NCBI GenBank assembly: GCA_041666525.1
Contig: JBAYGT010000002.1
Location: 124,001-188,000, forward strand
Reading direction: 5' to 3'
DNA from: JBAXTZ01 sp041666525
GTDB lineage: Bacteria > Bacillota > Negativicutes > JBAXTZ01
Length of the DNA stretch: 64,000 nt
Each line of letters starts with the position of its first letter. Within the stretch, counting starts at the first letter, position 1. A program made the translations under genes and the position numbers. Of this stretch, positions 16,965-26,713 are shown piece by piece. Below the pieces are notes generated by a model that did no database searches, was not told where the DNA came from, and saw nothing but the letters and a program-made list of their open reading frames with translations.

Positions 16965-17847
16965 ATCTTTTTCTGAAATCCGAACACTGTTGCAAAGCCG
17001 GCAACTGAAAACTGTTGCCGTTGCTGCAGCACATGACGACGCGGTGCTGCATGCAATTGATGCTGCTATCAAAGAGAAATTGACAAAATTTATTTTGTTC
17101 GGTTTGGCTGATAAAATAACAGTCATTTGCGCAAAAAACAATTATGATGTTTCAGGCTGTGAAATTATCGATTGTAGTGATGATAACGCTGCCGCGCGTG
17201 AAGCGGTGCTTGCTGTTTCTTCCGGTAAGGCTGACGCTTTAATGAAAGGTGATATGCCGACCGCGACGCTGTTACGGGCGGTATTGGATAAAGAAATCGG
17301 TCTTCGCACCGGGCGGGTGCTCAGTCATGTTGGCGCCTTCGAATTTAGCGGCCGGATAATTATTATCACTGATGGCGGTATGATTATTAAACCGGATTTA
17401 GCAAAAAAAGTCGACATTATTACCAACAGTCTGCAAGTAACCCGGGCGCTCGGTATTGAAAGGGCAAAAATTGCCGTGTTAGCAGCAGTAGAGGTTGTCA
17501 ATACGGATATGCCGTGCACACTTGATGCTGCCGCACTGACACAAATGAATCGCCGCGGGCAGATTAAGGGTTGTATCGTTGACGGGCCGTTGGCACTGGA
17601 CAACGCAATATCAATTGAAGCAGCTCAGCATAAAGGAATCGTCAGCGAGGTTGCCGGATGTGCCGATGTATTGGTGGCGCCGGACATTGAATCAGGAAAT
17701 ATTTTAGCAAAAGCCTTTACCTATATTGGTGGTTTGAAATTGGCCGGTTTGATCGTCGGAGCGCGCAAACCGATAATTCTCACATCGCGTTCGGATTCTT
17801 TTGAAGCTAAATTAAATTCGATAGCTTTGGCTGTATTGGCAGGCTAA
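16957..17847 (+). CDS. Phosphate acyltransferase (phosphate butyryl-/acetyltransferase family)
   Basis: A protein of about 296 residues of the PTA/PTB family: ADALMKGDMPTATLLRAVL, GRVLSHVGAFEF, ITDGGMIIKPDL and VAPDIESGNILAKAFTYIGG are typical of Ptb. It would exchange CoA and phosphate on a short acyl group (butyryl, or acetyl/propionyl). No butyrate kinase is adjacent, so the substrate is unresolved. ATG 16957 with AAAGGA upstream is chosen over ATG 16942; it overlaps engB by 8 bases. Confidence 0.85.
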   Translation: MIKSFSEIRTLLQSRQLKTVAVAAAHDDAVLHAIDAAIKEKLTKFILFGLADKITVICAKNNYDVSGCEIIDCSDDNAAAREAVLAVSSGKADALMKGDMPTATLLRAVLDKEIGLRTGRVLSHVGAFEFSGRIIIITDGGMIIKPDLAKKVDIITNSLQVTRALGIERAKIAVLAAVEVVNTDMPCTLDAAALTQMNRRGQIKGCIVDGPLALDNAISIEAAQHKGIVSEVAGCADVLVAPDIESGNILAKAFTYIGGLKLAGLIVGARKPIILTSRSDSFEAKLNSIALAVLAG

Positions 17848-17864
17848 TTATAACAAAATAAGCA

Positions 17865-17889
17865 AACAGCAGCCGTTGGCTGTTTTTTG
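17865..17889 (+). terminator. Probable terminator before folD
   Basis: AACAGC plus AGCC pairs imperfectly with GGCTGTT around loop GTT, followed by a T tract. It ends about 14 bases before folD, just ahead of its ribosome site, so it could attenuate the one-carbon operon. Confidence 0.6.
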
Positions 17890-17903
17890 TTTCGGAGAAA
17901 AAT

Positions 17904-18773
17904 ATGTCAACAAAAATACTTTATGGAAAACCAGTCGCAGAAAAAATTTTGGCAAAGGTTCGTGAACGGGCAAAACAGTTTGAAAGCAGAAACTCGCGAA
18001 GAATTAAATTGACAGTTATTTTAATTGGCGAGAATCCGGCATCGCAAATATATGTCAAGCGCAAGCACCAGACCTGTATTGAACATAATATCGATTCGGA
18101 CGTGATAAATCTACCGGCTTCAATCGTTGAAGCCGAGTTGATTTCTTTGATCCGGATGCTGAATAAAGATAAATCGGTGGACGGTATTTTGGTACAATTG
18201 CCATTACCGGAACATATTCGTGAGCAGGCGGTAATTTCGGCGATTGATCCAGATAAAGATGTCGATGGCTTTCACGCGATGAATACCGGAAATCTGTTTA
18301 GCGGCTATCATTCCTTCGTTTCCTGCACCCCGGCCGGAGTCATGGAAATACTTGATTATTATGCTATAAAACCTGAGGGAAGCCATGCAGTAGTTGTGGG
18401 GCGGAGCAATATCGTCGGCAAACCGATGGCGATGCTGTTGTTAGAAGCCAATGCCACGGTTACCATTTGCCATTCTAAAACGAAAAATTTAAGTGAAATA
18501 ACTAAAACTGCCGATATAGTAGTCGCGGCAATCGGTCGTCCAAATTATATTACTGCAGCGATGTTGAAACCCGGTGCCGTGGTAATCGATGTCGGTATTA
18601 ACCGTTTGAACGATAAAATAGTTGGCGATTGCGATTATTCTCAGTTGTTGAATGTTGCTTCGGCGATTACACCGGTACCGGGTGGCGTCGGGGTATTGAC
18701 TATTGCAATGCTTTTAAACAACACAGTCCGCGCCGCTGAGCGCTGCGGCGCTACACCCGGCTATTTGGTATAG
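17904..18773 (+). CDS. folD: Bifunctional methylenetetrahydrofolate dehydrogenase/cyclohydrolase
   Basis: A 289-residue FolD. The signatures include VILIGENPASQIYVKRKH (substrate lysine region), DGILVQLPLPEH, DPDKDVDGFH, VVGRSNIVGKPMAMLL (NADP site) and the C-terminal PVPGGVGVLTIAML. It interconverts methylene-, methenyl- and 10-formyl-tetrahydrofolate. It leads a one-carbon operon followed by formate-THF ligase and methylene-THF reductase. Confidence 0.95.
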   Translation: MSTKILYGKPVAEKILAKVRERAKQFESRNSRRIKLTVILIGENPASQIYVKRKHQTCIEHNIDSDVINLPASIVEAELISLIRMLNKDKSVDGILVQLPLPEHIREQAVISAIDPDKDVDGFHAMNTGNLFSGYHSFVSCTPAGVMEILDYYAIKPEGSHAVVVGRSNIVGKPMAMLLLEANATVTICHSKTKNLSEITKTADIVVAAIGRPNYITAAMLKPGAVVIDVGINRLNDKIVGDCDYSQLLNVASAITPVPGGVGVLTIAMLLNNTVRAAERCGATPGYLV

Positions 18774-18783
18774 GAGGGATTCT

Positions 18784-20442
18784 ATGAAATCTGATGTTGA
18801 AATTGCGCAAAGCGCTGAATTACAAGATATACGCCTGATTGCGGCAAAATTGGGAATTGTTGAAGATCAGCTGGAGCTTTATGGAAAATACAAAGCTAAA
18901 ATTGATCCAAAAACCATTAAATCGAACAAACGCGGCAAATTAGTATTAGTCACAGCAATCAACCCGACTCCGGCGGGCGAGGGCAAAACTACAACGACTG
19001 TTGGTTTGGGTGATGCGTTTTGCAAACTTGGTTATAATACCGCAATCGCATTACGTGAGCCAAGCCTGGGCCCGTGTTTTGGCATGAAAGGCGGTGCTGC
19101 CGGCGGCGGCTACGCTCAAGTTGTGCCGATGGAAGATATTAATCTGCATTTTACCGGTGATATTCACGCCGTCACCACGGCCCACAATCTGCTTGCGGCG
19201 ATAATTGATAATCACATTCACCATGGTAATGAATTAAATATTGATCCGCGCCGGATTGCCTGGCGCCGGGTTATGGACTTAAACGACCGTGCGCTCCGCA
19301 ATGTGATAATCGGATTGGGCGGAAAAATCAATGGTGTGCCGCGGGAAACCGGCTTTGATATTACCGTAGCATCAGAACTAATGGCAATACTCTGCCTGGC
19401 AGCCGATCTCAGTGATTTTAAGCAACGGGTCGAGCGGATTGTCATCGGCTATACCTACGCAAATATACCGATAACAGTAGCCGAATTAAATGTTTCCGGT
19501 GCGATAACATTATTGTTTAAAGATGCAATAAAACCAAATCTGGTGCAGACATTGGAAGGAACGCCGGCATTCATCCATGGCGGGCCGTTTGCTAATATTG
19601 CGCATGGCTGTAATAGTCTGTCCGCCACCAATTTGGCATTGGATTTAGCAGATGTTGTTGTGACTGAAGCTGGCTTTGGCGCGGATTTAGGCGCCGAGAA
19701 ATTTTTTGACATCAAGTGCCGTTATGGAAACTTGCAGCCGGATGCCGCGGTGCTCGTTGCAACAGTGCGGGCGCTTAAATCACATGGAGGCGTTGCAAAG
19801 ACTGAGCTTTCCAAATCGGATGTTGTTGCGTTGCGGAAAGGTATCGGCAATTTACTTCAGCATATCGAGAATATCAAAAAATTTGACGTACCGGTAGTTG
19901 TAGCAATAAATGCCTTTCCCACAGACACCGCCGCTGAGCTTGCTGAGTTAAAAGCAATCTGTGAACAGAATGGCGCTGGGGTAGCGCTATCAGAAGTTTG
20001 GGCAAAAGGCGGAACCGGTGGTTTAGAACTGGCACAGATGGTCGTGGCTGCCATTGAACAACCTTCACAGTTCAAGCTGCTTTATGCCGCTGAATTACCG
20101 ATAAAGGCCAAAATAACGACAATTGCGCGTGAAATATATCGTGCTGATAACGTAGTTTTTACACTGCAGGCGGAAAAATCAATTCATGAATTGACTGAAC
20201 TGGGTTTTGACGCATTACCGATTTGTATTGCTAAGACACAATATTCGTTTAGTGATGACGAAAAGAAAATCGGTAGTCCGCGGGATTTTTCGATAACAGT
20301 GCGTGAAATTCGCTTATCCGCCGGCGCCGGATTTATCGTTGCAATCTGTGGTAATATCATGACTATGCCCGGATTACCTAAACGGCCGGCTGCAGAAAAA
20401 ATGGATATCGATGCCAATGGCATAATTACCGGGTTGTTTTAA
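18784..20442 (+). CDS. fhs: Formate-tetrahydrofolate ligase
   Basis: A 552-residue enzyme with the phosphate-binding loop NPTPAGEGKTTTTVGLGDAF (about residues 60-79) and EPSLGPCFGMKGGAAGGG. It joins formate to tetrahydrofolate with ATP. A GGAGGGAT site precedes ATG 18784. metF overlaps its stop by one base. The length and motifs are normal for the family. Confidence 0.95.
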   Translation: MKSDVEIAQSAELQDIRLIAAKLGIVEDQLELYGKYKAKIDPKTIKSNKRGKLVLVTAINPTPAGEGKTTTTVGLGDAFCKLGYNTAIALREPSLGPCFGMKGGAAGGGYAQVVPMEDINLHFTGDIHAVTTAHNLLAAIIDNHIHHGNELNIDPRRIAWRRVMDLNDRALRNVIIGLGGKINGVPRETGFDITVASELMAILCLAADLSDFKQRVERIVIGYTYANIPITVAELNVSGAITLLFKDAIKPNLVQTLEGTPAFIHGGPFANIAHGCNSLSATNLALDLADVVVTEAGFGADLGAEKFFDIKCRYGNLQPDAAVLVATVRALKSHGGVAKTELSKSDVVALRKGIGNLLQHIENIKKFDVPVVVAINAFPTDTAAELAELKAICEQNGAGVALSEVWAKGGTGGLELAQMVVAAIEQPSQFKLLYAAELPIKAKITTIAREIYRADNVVFTLQAEKSIHELTELGFDALPICIAKTQYSFSDDEKKIGSPRDFSITVREIRLSAGAGFIVAICGNIMTMPGLPKRPAAEKMDIDANGIITGLF

Positions 20443-21302
20443 TGAAAATAGCTGAGTTATTTAAGCAAAAGCGTCGAATATTTTCGTTGGAGATTTTCCC
20501 GCCCAAGCCGGATGTTGAAATCAACACTGTTTATGATACAATAGACAAGTTGGCCGAACTGCCTGCTGATTTTATTAGTGTTACTTATGGTGCATCCGGA
20601 TCAACGGCAAAAACAACGGTCAATGTCGCTCAAAGAATATTAAATTACAATAAAATGTTACCTTTGCCACATTATACTTGTATCGATACTAATCATGCGG
20701 CGGCGGATGGGTTAATTAGCAATTTTCGCAAACTGGGAATCGATAACATCTTGGCTCTGCGCGGCGATTTGCCTGAGGGCTGCCTGAATGATGGTCCGTT
20801 TCGTTATGCTACGGATTTTATTCGCTACCTGCGTGAACACTCTGAGTTATGTATCGGTGCAGCGGCTTATCCGGAAGGGCATAGCGATACAAAAAACTTA
20901 ATTGCGGAAATGAATTACCTGAAAATGAAATCGGATTTTGGCGCTGATTTTTTTATCACGCAATTGTTTTTTGATAACAGCTTTTTCTACAAGCTTCTGG
21001 AGCAGGCACAAAAGCATACCATTGCGCAGCCGATTTTGGCTGGAATAATGCCGGTATTGAATAGCAAATCGCTGCTGCGCATAATAAAGTTGAGTGGTGT
21101 CTCGGTACCGCTTAAACTATCTAAGCTAGTAGCGCGCTATGGCGACAATCCTGAAGAAATGGAAAAAGCCGGAATTGACTATGCCGCCGGACAAATCGAT
21201 GATCTCGTTGCCAATAAAGTTGCCGGAATCCATTTGTATTGTATGAACCGCCCTAATGTTGCCAAAAATATTTTCAGTCGTTGCATTCAAAGGAGCAAAT
21301 GA
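20442..21302 (+). CDS. metF: Methylenetetrahydrofolate reductase
   Basis: A 286-residue TIM-barrel protein: FSLEIFPPKPDVE at the start, VTYGASGST, NILALRGDLP and a flavin-binding barrel end (ITQLFFDN). It reduces methylene- to methyl-THF. There is no metV zinc-protein gene beside it, unlike the MetFV complex of acetogens; instead the two subunits of an NfnAB-type enzyme follow. The start shares an A with the fhs stop codon. Confidence 0.93.
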   Translation: MKIAELFKQKRRIFSLEIFPPKPDVEINTVYDTIDKLAELPADFISVTYGASGSTAKTTVNVAQRILNYNKMLPLPHYTCIDTNHAAADGLISNFRKLGIDNILALRGDLPEGCLNDGPFRYATDFIRYLREHSELCIGAAAYPEGHSDTKNLIAEMNYLKMKSDFGADFFITQLFFDNSFFYKLLEQAQKHTIAQPILAGIMPVLNSKSLLRIIKLSGVSVPLKLSKLVARYGDNPEEMEKAGIDYAAGQIDDLVANKVAGIHLYCMNRPNVAKNIFSRCIQRSK

Positions 21303-22138
21303 TGTTTAAAATTGTTACTAAACGTGCATTAAACCCCAACACTAAACTGTTCGAAATTTACGCGCCGCGGGTGGCGGCAAAAGCTCAGCCCGGACAGTTT
21401 GTCATCTTTCGTGTAGATGATGTTGATAAACGCGTGCCTTTGACAATCGCCGATTTTGATCGTGAGCGCGGTACTATTACTATGGTTGCTTTGGAGTTGG
21501 GTGTGTCCACTAAACGATTGGGGAAAATGGAAGTGGGAGATAGTTTGGCTGATTTTGTCGGACCGCTCGGGCATCCCACCCATCTAGAAAAATTTGGTAA
21601 TGTAGTATGTGTCGGCGGTGGCACCGGAATTGCAGCGGTTTATCCGATTGCTCGTGGTATGAAGCAAACCGGCAACCATGTAATCTCGATTATCGGCGCG
21701 CGTACCAAAGATTTATTGTTTTATGATGAAGAACTACGCGCGGTATCTGATGAGTACTTTGTTGCCAGTAACGATGGTTCGGTCGGTCAGCAGGGTTTGG
21801 TTACCAACGTCTTGCAAGAAATTATTGATAGTGGCATGAAAATCGATTTAGTAATTGCCGTCGGTCCGGTAATTATGATGAAAGCCATCGCTGAGCTGAC
21901 GCGTGGTTATGGAATAAAGACGGTATCCAGCCTAAATCCAATTATGGTTGACGGCACCGGCATGTGTGGTTGTTGCCGGGTAATTGTTAATAATGAGACT
22001 AAATTCGCCTGCGTCGACGGACCGGAATTTGATGCACATCTGGTGGATTTCGATAATTTGATGGCGCGGTTAAAAATGTTCAATGCTCAGGAAGCAGAAA
22101 TGAATGAACACGAATGTCGCATTGGATTGGATAAATAG
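21302..22138 (+). CDS. nfnA: NAD-dependent ferredoxin:NADP+ oxidoreductase small subunit (NfnA-like)
   Basis: A protein of about 278 residues of the dihydroorotate-dehydrogenase-electron-transfer / ferredoxin-NADP reductase type. It has a FAD domain (RVPLTIADFD), a NAD-binding start VCVGGGTGIAAVYPIARG and a C-terminal [2Fe-2S] site DGTGMCGCCRV ... FACVDGPEFDAH. With the next gene it makes up an NfnAB-like pair, which couples NADH, ferredoxin and NADPH by electron bifurcation in the family. ATG 21302 lies six bases after AGGAG and overlaps the metF stop by one base; ATG 21299 is possible. SudA/GltB-type naming is an alternative. Confidence 0.87.
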   Translation: MFKIVTKRALNPNTKLFEIYAPRVAAKAQPGQFVIFRVDDVDKRVPLTIADFDRERGTITMVALELGVSTKRLGKMEVGDSLADFVGPLGHPTHLEKFGNVVCVGGGTGIAAVYPIARGMKQTGNHVISIIGARTKDLLFYDEELRAVSDEYFVASNDGSVGQQGLVTNVLQEIIDSGMKIDLVIAVGPVIMMKAIAELTRGYGIKTVSSLNPIMVDGTGMCGCCRVIVNNETKFACVDGPEFDAHLVDFDNLMARLKMFNAQEAEMNEHECRIGLDK

Positions 22139-22164
22139 ACTTGTTTTGAATATTGGAGGAAGCA

Positions 22165-23544
22165 ATGGATAGAATGAAAAAAAATCCGATGCCAGAGCAA
22201 CCGGCAGCAGCCAGAGCAAAGAATTTTGACGAAGTTGCGCTTGGTTACGAATTGGAAACAGCTAAGCTAGAAGCGTCCCGTTGTTTGAAATGTAAAACTG
22301 AGCCTTGCCGGAAAGGCTGTCCGGTCGGTGTGGATATTCCAAAGTTTATTGAGTGCTTGAAGAATGGCGATATCGATAGTGCATATATTGTGTTAAAAAC
22401 GGTGAATTCCTTACCAGCAGTTTGCGGCCGTGTCTGTCCGCAGGAAGTTCAGTGTGAAAAACACTGCGTTCTGGGAATAAAAGGTGAACCGGTAGCCATC
22501 GGACGCTTGGAACGGTTTGCCGCGGATAATTCGCATGCGTCAGCAGCAAAAAACTGTTCGTCAAACGGAAAAAAAGTTGCCATCGTTGGTTCCGGTCCGT
22601 CCGGATTAACGGCAGCTGGCGATTTAGCGAAACTTGGCTACGATGTGACAATTTTTGAAGCGTTGCATTTACCGGGCGGCGTGCTGATGTACGGAATCCC
22701 TGAATTTCGGTTGCCAAAATCAATTGTGCAAGCCGAAATCAACGATTTACGAGCGCTTGGCGTAAAAATCGAGACTAATTGTGTGGTTGGTCGCACGGTT
22801 ACAATTGATGAATTGATGAACGAAGAAAAGTATCAGGCAGTATTTATTGGCACCGGCGCCGGATTACCATACTTCATGCAAATACCCGGCGAGCAATTGA
22901 ACGGTGTTTATTCGGCAAACGAATTTTTGACACGTAGTAATTTGATGAAAGCTTATAGTTTTCCGGAAAATCGCACCCCGATCTATGTCGGCAAAAAAGC
23001 GGCAATTGTTGGTGGCGGAAATGTTGCTATGGATGCTGCGCGAACGGCTTTGCGTTTAGGAGCAGAAAAAGTTTACATTGTTTATCGCCGGTCGATGGCT
23101 GAAATGCCGGCACGGATTGAAGAGGCACACCACGCAGTTGAAGAGGGTGTTGAGTTCTTGACGCTATGCGCTCCGCTTAAGATTACCGGAAACAGCAGCA
23201 ACTGGGTGACCGGAATGGAATGCATCCGTATGGAACTTGGGGAACCAGACGGCTCAGGCAGATGCCGGCCAATCGTGGTTGATGGTTCGAATTTTATGCT
23301 TGATATCGATGTAGTAGTGATGGCAATAGGCCAAGGCCCGAATCCGCTAGTTCAACAGACCACCCCGCATTTAGATACTAATAAATACGGCTACATTGTC
23401 GCGAGTGAAGAATCCGGCGCTACATCGCGGCCGGGTGTATTTGCCGGTGGCGACATTGTTACCGGCGCGGCAACAGTCATTTTGGCGATGGGCGCGGGAA
23501 AAAATGCTGCTGTTGCAATTGACGAATATCTAAAAAAACAATAA
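22165..23544 (+). CDS. nfnB: NAD-dependent ferredoxin:NADP+ oxidoreductase large subunit (NfnB / GltD-like)
   Basis: A protein of about 459 residues. An N-terminal cysteine-rich domain binds two [4Fe-4S] clusters (CLKCKTEPCRKGCPVGVDIP and CGRVCPQEVQCEKHC). A FAD-binding motif VAIVGSGPSGLTAAGDLAK (about residue 133) and a second dinucleotide site AAIVGGGNVAMDAARTAL follow. Paired with nfnA it fits bifurcating transhydrogenase rather than glutamate synthase, since no large GltA subunit is present. ATG 22165 follows GGAGGAA. Confidence 0.9.
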   Translation: MDRMKKNPMPEQPAAARAKNFDEVALGYELETAKLEASRCLKCKTEPCRKGCPVGVDIPKFIECLKNGDIDSAYIVLKTVNSLPAVCGRVCPQEVQCEKHCVLGIKGEPVAIGRLERFAADNSHASAAKNCSSNGKKVAIVGSGPSGLTAAGDLAKLGYDVTIFEALHLPGGVLMYGIPEFRLPKSIVQAEINDLRALGVKIETNCVVGRTVTIDELMNEEKYQAVFIGTGAGLPYFMQIPGEQLNGVYSANEFLTRSNLMKAYSFPENRTPIYVGKKAAIVGGGNVAMDAARTALRLGAEKVYIVYRRSMAEMPARIEEAHHAVEEGVEFLTLCAPLKITGNSSNWVTGMECIRMELGEPDGSGRCRPIVVDGSNFMLDIDVVVMAIGQGPNPLVQQTTPHLDTNKYGYIVASEESGATSRPGVFAGGDIVTGAATVILAMGAGKNAAVAIDEYLKKQ

Positions 23545-23557
23545 AATATCAAGTAGA

Positions 23558-23587
23558 ACAAACAGGCTGCATCTGCAGCCTGTTTGT
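23558..23587 (+). terminator. Terminator of the folD-fhs-metF-nfnAB operon
   Basis: ACAAACAGGCTGC (23558-23570) pairs with GCAGCCTGTTTGT (23575-23587) around ATCT, a strong 13-bp stem. Following bases are T/G-rich without a pure U run. Confidence 0.8.
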
Positions 23588-23622
23588 TGTTGCGCAAGCG
23601 CAGGAAACGGAGTGAGAACAAT

Positions 23623-24447
23623 ATGAAGATAATGGATTGGTATGAAGCATTTAAGAACGATCAAAAGCAACACAAAATTTGTGGAAATGTAAAAATAATA
23701 AAAAACTTTCCGATAACATCACTAAAACGCAAACGGCAAGTATGGGTATATTTGCCACATGATTATGATACAGTACCAGCTAAACGCTACCCGGTGTTAT
23801 ATATGAATGACGGACAAAATATGTTTGATCCGGCAACTTCTTGTTCCGGCGAGTGGTATATCGACGAAACGTTGGATATGTATGCAAAGCATGGTATTCA
23901 CGACGGGGCGATAGTGGTGGCAATTGAAAACAGTGCATTGCGACAGCGTGAATATATGCCGGGAATGGAAGCCGACAAATACGCTGAGTTTATGATTTAC
24001 TCATTAAAACCATTTATCGATCTTAATTTTCGCACTTTGCCATTTCGCGAAACTACCGGTATCGGCGGCAGTTCAATGGGTGGACTTATTTCGTTATACA
24101 TCGGTTTGAAATATCAGAGCATATTTGGAAAAATAGCATCATTTTCGCCGGCAATGGGTATTGGCTGGAATGAATTGGCAAGTTTTTCACGAAAATATTC
24201 AATGAAAATATACAATGACGTCGGCACGGATGAAGTACGAAAATCCAAACGCTTATCCAAAAAATACGCTGATAACGTAATTGCTGCCAATCGAACGCTA
24301 AAGAAAATCGGATTCAAAGAAACCGAATTGAAGTTTATATTGGAACCAGGCAGCACTCATCATGAATCAGCCTGGGCCAGACGGTTTGGTGACGCGTTCG
24401 TCTGGTTGTTTGATCAGCAGGAAATAAATGAATTTCGCAACCAATAA
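23623..24447 (+). CDS. Alpha/beta hydrolase, esterase D / enterochelin-esterase-like
   Basis: A protein of about 274 residues of the putative esterase family: RQVWVYLPHDYD, YPVLYMNDGQNMFDP, the nucleophile elbow GGSSMGGL (about residue 146-153) and a terminal histidine in GSTHHESAW. The substrate is unknown. No signal peptide is seen, so it is cytoplasmic. ATG 23623, after GGAG at 23609-23612, is chosen; an earlier in-frame start would lie in the terminator hairpin. Confidence 0.8.
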   Translation: MKIMDWYEAFKNDQKQHKICGNVKIIKNFPITSLKRKRQVWVYLPHDYDTVPAKRYPVLYMNDGQNMFDPATSCSGEWYIDETLDMYAKHGIHDGAIVVAIENSALRQREYMPGMEADKYAEFMIYSLKPFIDLNFRTLPFRETTGIGGSSMGGLISLYIGLKYQSIFGKIASFSPAMGIGWNELASFSRKYSMKIYNDVGTDEVRKSKRLSKKYADNVIAANRTLKKIGFKETELKFILEPGSTHHESAWARRFGDAFVWLFDQQEINEFRNQ

Positions 24448-24539
24448 TGTTTCATAAAATAAAGGATTTTTTGCTTTCATGTCGAATAAAACTATATAAA
24501 ACATGTTGAGCAAATATATTTGTTTTGATTAGGAATTTT

Positions 24540-25493
24540 ATGAATAAACTATCATTAGTCAATTCGCCGACGCCACTGCAGTTTCTGGATAATTTAAGCT
24601 CAGCACTTGACGTGGAAATTTGGATCAAACGCGATGACCTTACCGGCGATTTTATGCTGGGGGGAAACAAATTAAGAAAATTTGAATATATTTTTGCGGA
24701 TGCGTTGAAAAATGGTGCTGACACATTAATATTTGCTGGCGGTCCGCAATCAAATATGATCCGCGCGGGGATAGCGCTTGCTAATCGCCTGGGTCTGCGT
24801 AGTGTTGCCGCGTATATGTGCGAAAAACCAGAATCGTGTGAATTAACGGCTAACCGGCTGTTAAATTCATTTTCGGATATCACTGTCGAATATCTGGGGA
24901 AGCTAGCTTTAGAAGAGTTGCCCACGACACTGAAAAAACTCAAAATTCATTTGCAATCACTTGGCAGACGACCTTACGTTGTGCCGTTGGGGGCGTCGAC
25001 GCCTTTGACAGTAAGTGGATATATCGATGCGGTACAGGAAGTAAATGAACAAGAGCATATAAAATGTTTTGATGCGCACTATCTGGCTGTCGGTTCGGCG
25101 GGCACTTATGCCGGGGTGGCGGTTGGTTTGGAAAAGCATGGTTGCATCGATCGACTGCGGGGAATATCTGTTTTGGCAACTAGCCAGATCGCTGCTCAAC
25201 TTATCAACAATTTAATCAATTCGTATTCAAAACATCATTGCCTGGACTCAGACATTAACGACAAATTTATCGGCGCAGGTTATGGCGTACCGACCAGCGA
25301 TGGGTTGACTGCGTTGCGCACATTGTTGAACAGCGAGGGAATAATGCTCGATCACGTTTATACCGCAAAAACTTTCGCAGCATTGTTGGATGATGTTAAA
25401 ACCGGATTAATCCCCAAAGCCGGACGGGTTCTGTTTTGGCACACCGGCGGCACCAGCGGACTATTTGCACTAAATAGTGCTAATATTATTTAG
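24540..25493 (+). CDS. PLP-dependent D-cysteine desulfhydrase / ACC deaminase family protein
   Basis: A protein of about 317 residues of the fold-type II PLP family. The PLP lysine is in LGGNKLRKFEY (about residue 43), with AGGPQSNMIRAGIALANRLG and the phosphate loop VGSAGTYAGVAVG. D-cysteine desulfhydrases and 1-aminocyclopropane-1-carboxylate deaminases share these motifs, so the substrate cannot be fixed. The first is more likely for an anaerobe. ATG 24540 follows AGGA. Confidence 0.82.
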   Translation: MNKLSLVNSPTPLQFLDNLSSALDVEIWIKRDDLTGDFMLGGNKLRKFEYIFADALKNGADTLIFAGGPQSNMIRAGIALANRLGLRSVAAYMCEKPESCELTANRLLNSFSDITVEYLGKLALEELPTTLKKLKIHLQSLGRRPYVVPLGASTPLTVSGYIDAVQEVNEQEHIKCFDAHYLAVGSAGTYAGVAVGLEKHGCIDRLRGISVLATSQIAAQLINNLINSYSKHHCLDSDINDKFIGAGYGVPTSDGLTALRTLLNSEGIMLDHVYTAKTFAALLDDVKTGLIPKAGRVLFWHTGGTSGLFALNSANII

Positions 25494-25523
25494 TTGAAAT
25501 GATTATTTCGAAAGGATGATGTG

Positions 25524-26684
25524 ATGATTACTCATGAATTAAAGCGTAAATTCATTGCGTTGTTTGGCGAGAGTGACTTGCCATTATTGGAATATTTTTC
25601 TCCTGGACGAATTAATTTGATTGGTGAACACATCGATTATAATGGCGGATTTGTTTTTCCGGCAGCGTTGACTCTTGGAATAACAGCAGTTGTTCGCAGG
25701 CGTTCTGACAAACAAATTATCATGAATTCGCTTAACGCGGAAGGACAAGTAGTCATTAGCACCAATGCGCCGGTTGTATATGACGAAAAAGACGGTTGGG
25801 GAAATTATCCCAAAGGCGTGCTGCAATTATTAATTAATCGCGGCATGAATATTGGCGGTTGCGAGATTTTGTTTAGCAGTACCTTGCCAGACGGCGCCGG
25901 ACTTTCTTCTTCAGCCGCAATTGAGACATTGACTTACTATATTATCTGCTCATTAGCCAGTACAGAAATTGATGCCGTGCAAATGGCTAAAGATTGCAGA
26001 CAAGTTGAAAACAATTTTATCAAAGTTAATTGTGGAATTATGGATCAATTTACCGTAGCAATGGGCAGAGCGAATCGGGCGATTTTGTTGGATTGTGCGA
26101 CCATTGAATATCAATACGTACCATTAACGCTAGGCGACTATAGCTTGGTTATTATGAATACCAACAAACGCCGTGAACTCGCTGATTCAAAATACAATGA
26201 ACGCCGCACTGAGTGTGATGCCGCACTGGATTGCATTCGAAAACGGGATGGCTCGATTGCCAACCTCTGCCAGGCTACGCCGGATTTGGCGCTGAAATCA
26301 ATTATTGATCCGGTTCTCAGGAAACGGGCATTGCACGCAATATCGGAAAATGCGCGGGTGCTTGACGCAGTTGAAGCGCTAAAGGCAAACAATCTGGCAC
26401 ATTTTGGCGATTTATTAAATGCTTCGCATCAATCGCTCAAGGATTATTACCAAGTAACTGGCGTTGAGTTGGATACTATTGTGGAAGAAGCATTAAACCG
26501 CGGCGAGTGTATTGGCGCGCGAATGACCGGCGCCGGATTTGGCGGCTGCGCAATCGCGTTGGTCAGAACTGTTGCATTAGACGAATTTGTTTCGGTGGTC
26601 GGCGCTAATTATCTTCAACGAACCGGATTGAAAGCGGACTTTTATATATCGACAATTGGCGATGGTACCAGGTTTGTTAGTTGA
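25524..26684 (+). CDS. galK: Galactokinase
   Basis: A 386-residue GHMP kinase. The galactokinase signature PGRINLIGEHIDYNGGFVFP (about residue 25) is followed by the phosphate loop PDGAGLSSSAAIE, catalytic-region NCGIMDQF and GARMTGAGFGGCAIAL. It makes galactose-1-phosphate. galT and galE are not in the window. The start is ATG 25524 after AAAGGA; GTG 25521 is possible. Confidence 0.93.
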   Translation: MITHELKRKFIALFGESDLPLLEYFSPGRINLIGEHIDYNGGFVFPAALTLGITAVVRRRSDKQIIMNSLNAEGQVVISTNAPVVYDEKDGWGNYPKGVLQLLINRGMNIGGCEILFSSTLPDGAGLSSSAAIETLTYYIICSLASTEIDAVQMAKDCRQVENNFIKVNCGIMDQFTVAMGRANRAILLDCATIEYQYVPLTLGDYSLVIMNTNKRRELADSKYNERRTECDAALDCIRKRDGSIANLCQATPDLALKSIIDPVLRKRALHAISENARVLDAVEALKANNLAHFGDLLNASHQSLKDYYQVTGVELDTIVEEALNRGECIGARMTGAGFGGCAIALVRTVALDEFVSVVGANYLQRTGLKADFYISTIGDGTRFVS

Positions 26685-26713
26685 CGCAATAAACAGATAT
26701 TAGTGAGGGAAAT

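Noticed and set aside
17904..23544. The folate genes as evidence of acetogenesis
   Set aside because: folD, fhs and metF also serve biosynthesis; no CODH/ACS, metV or methyltransferase genes are present in the window.
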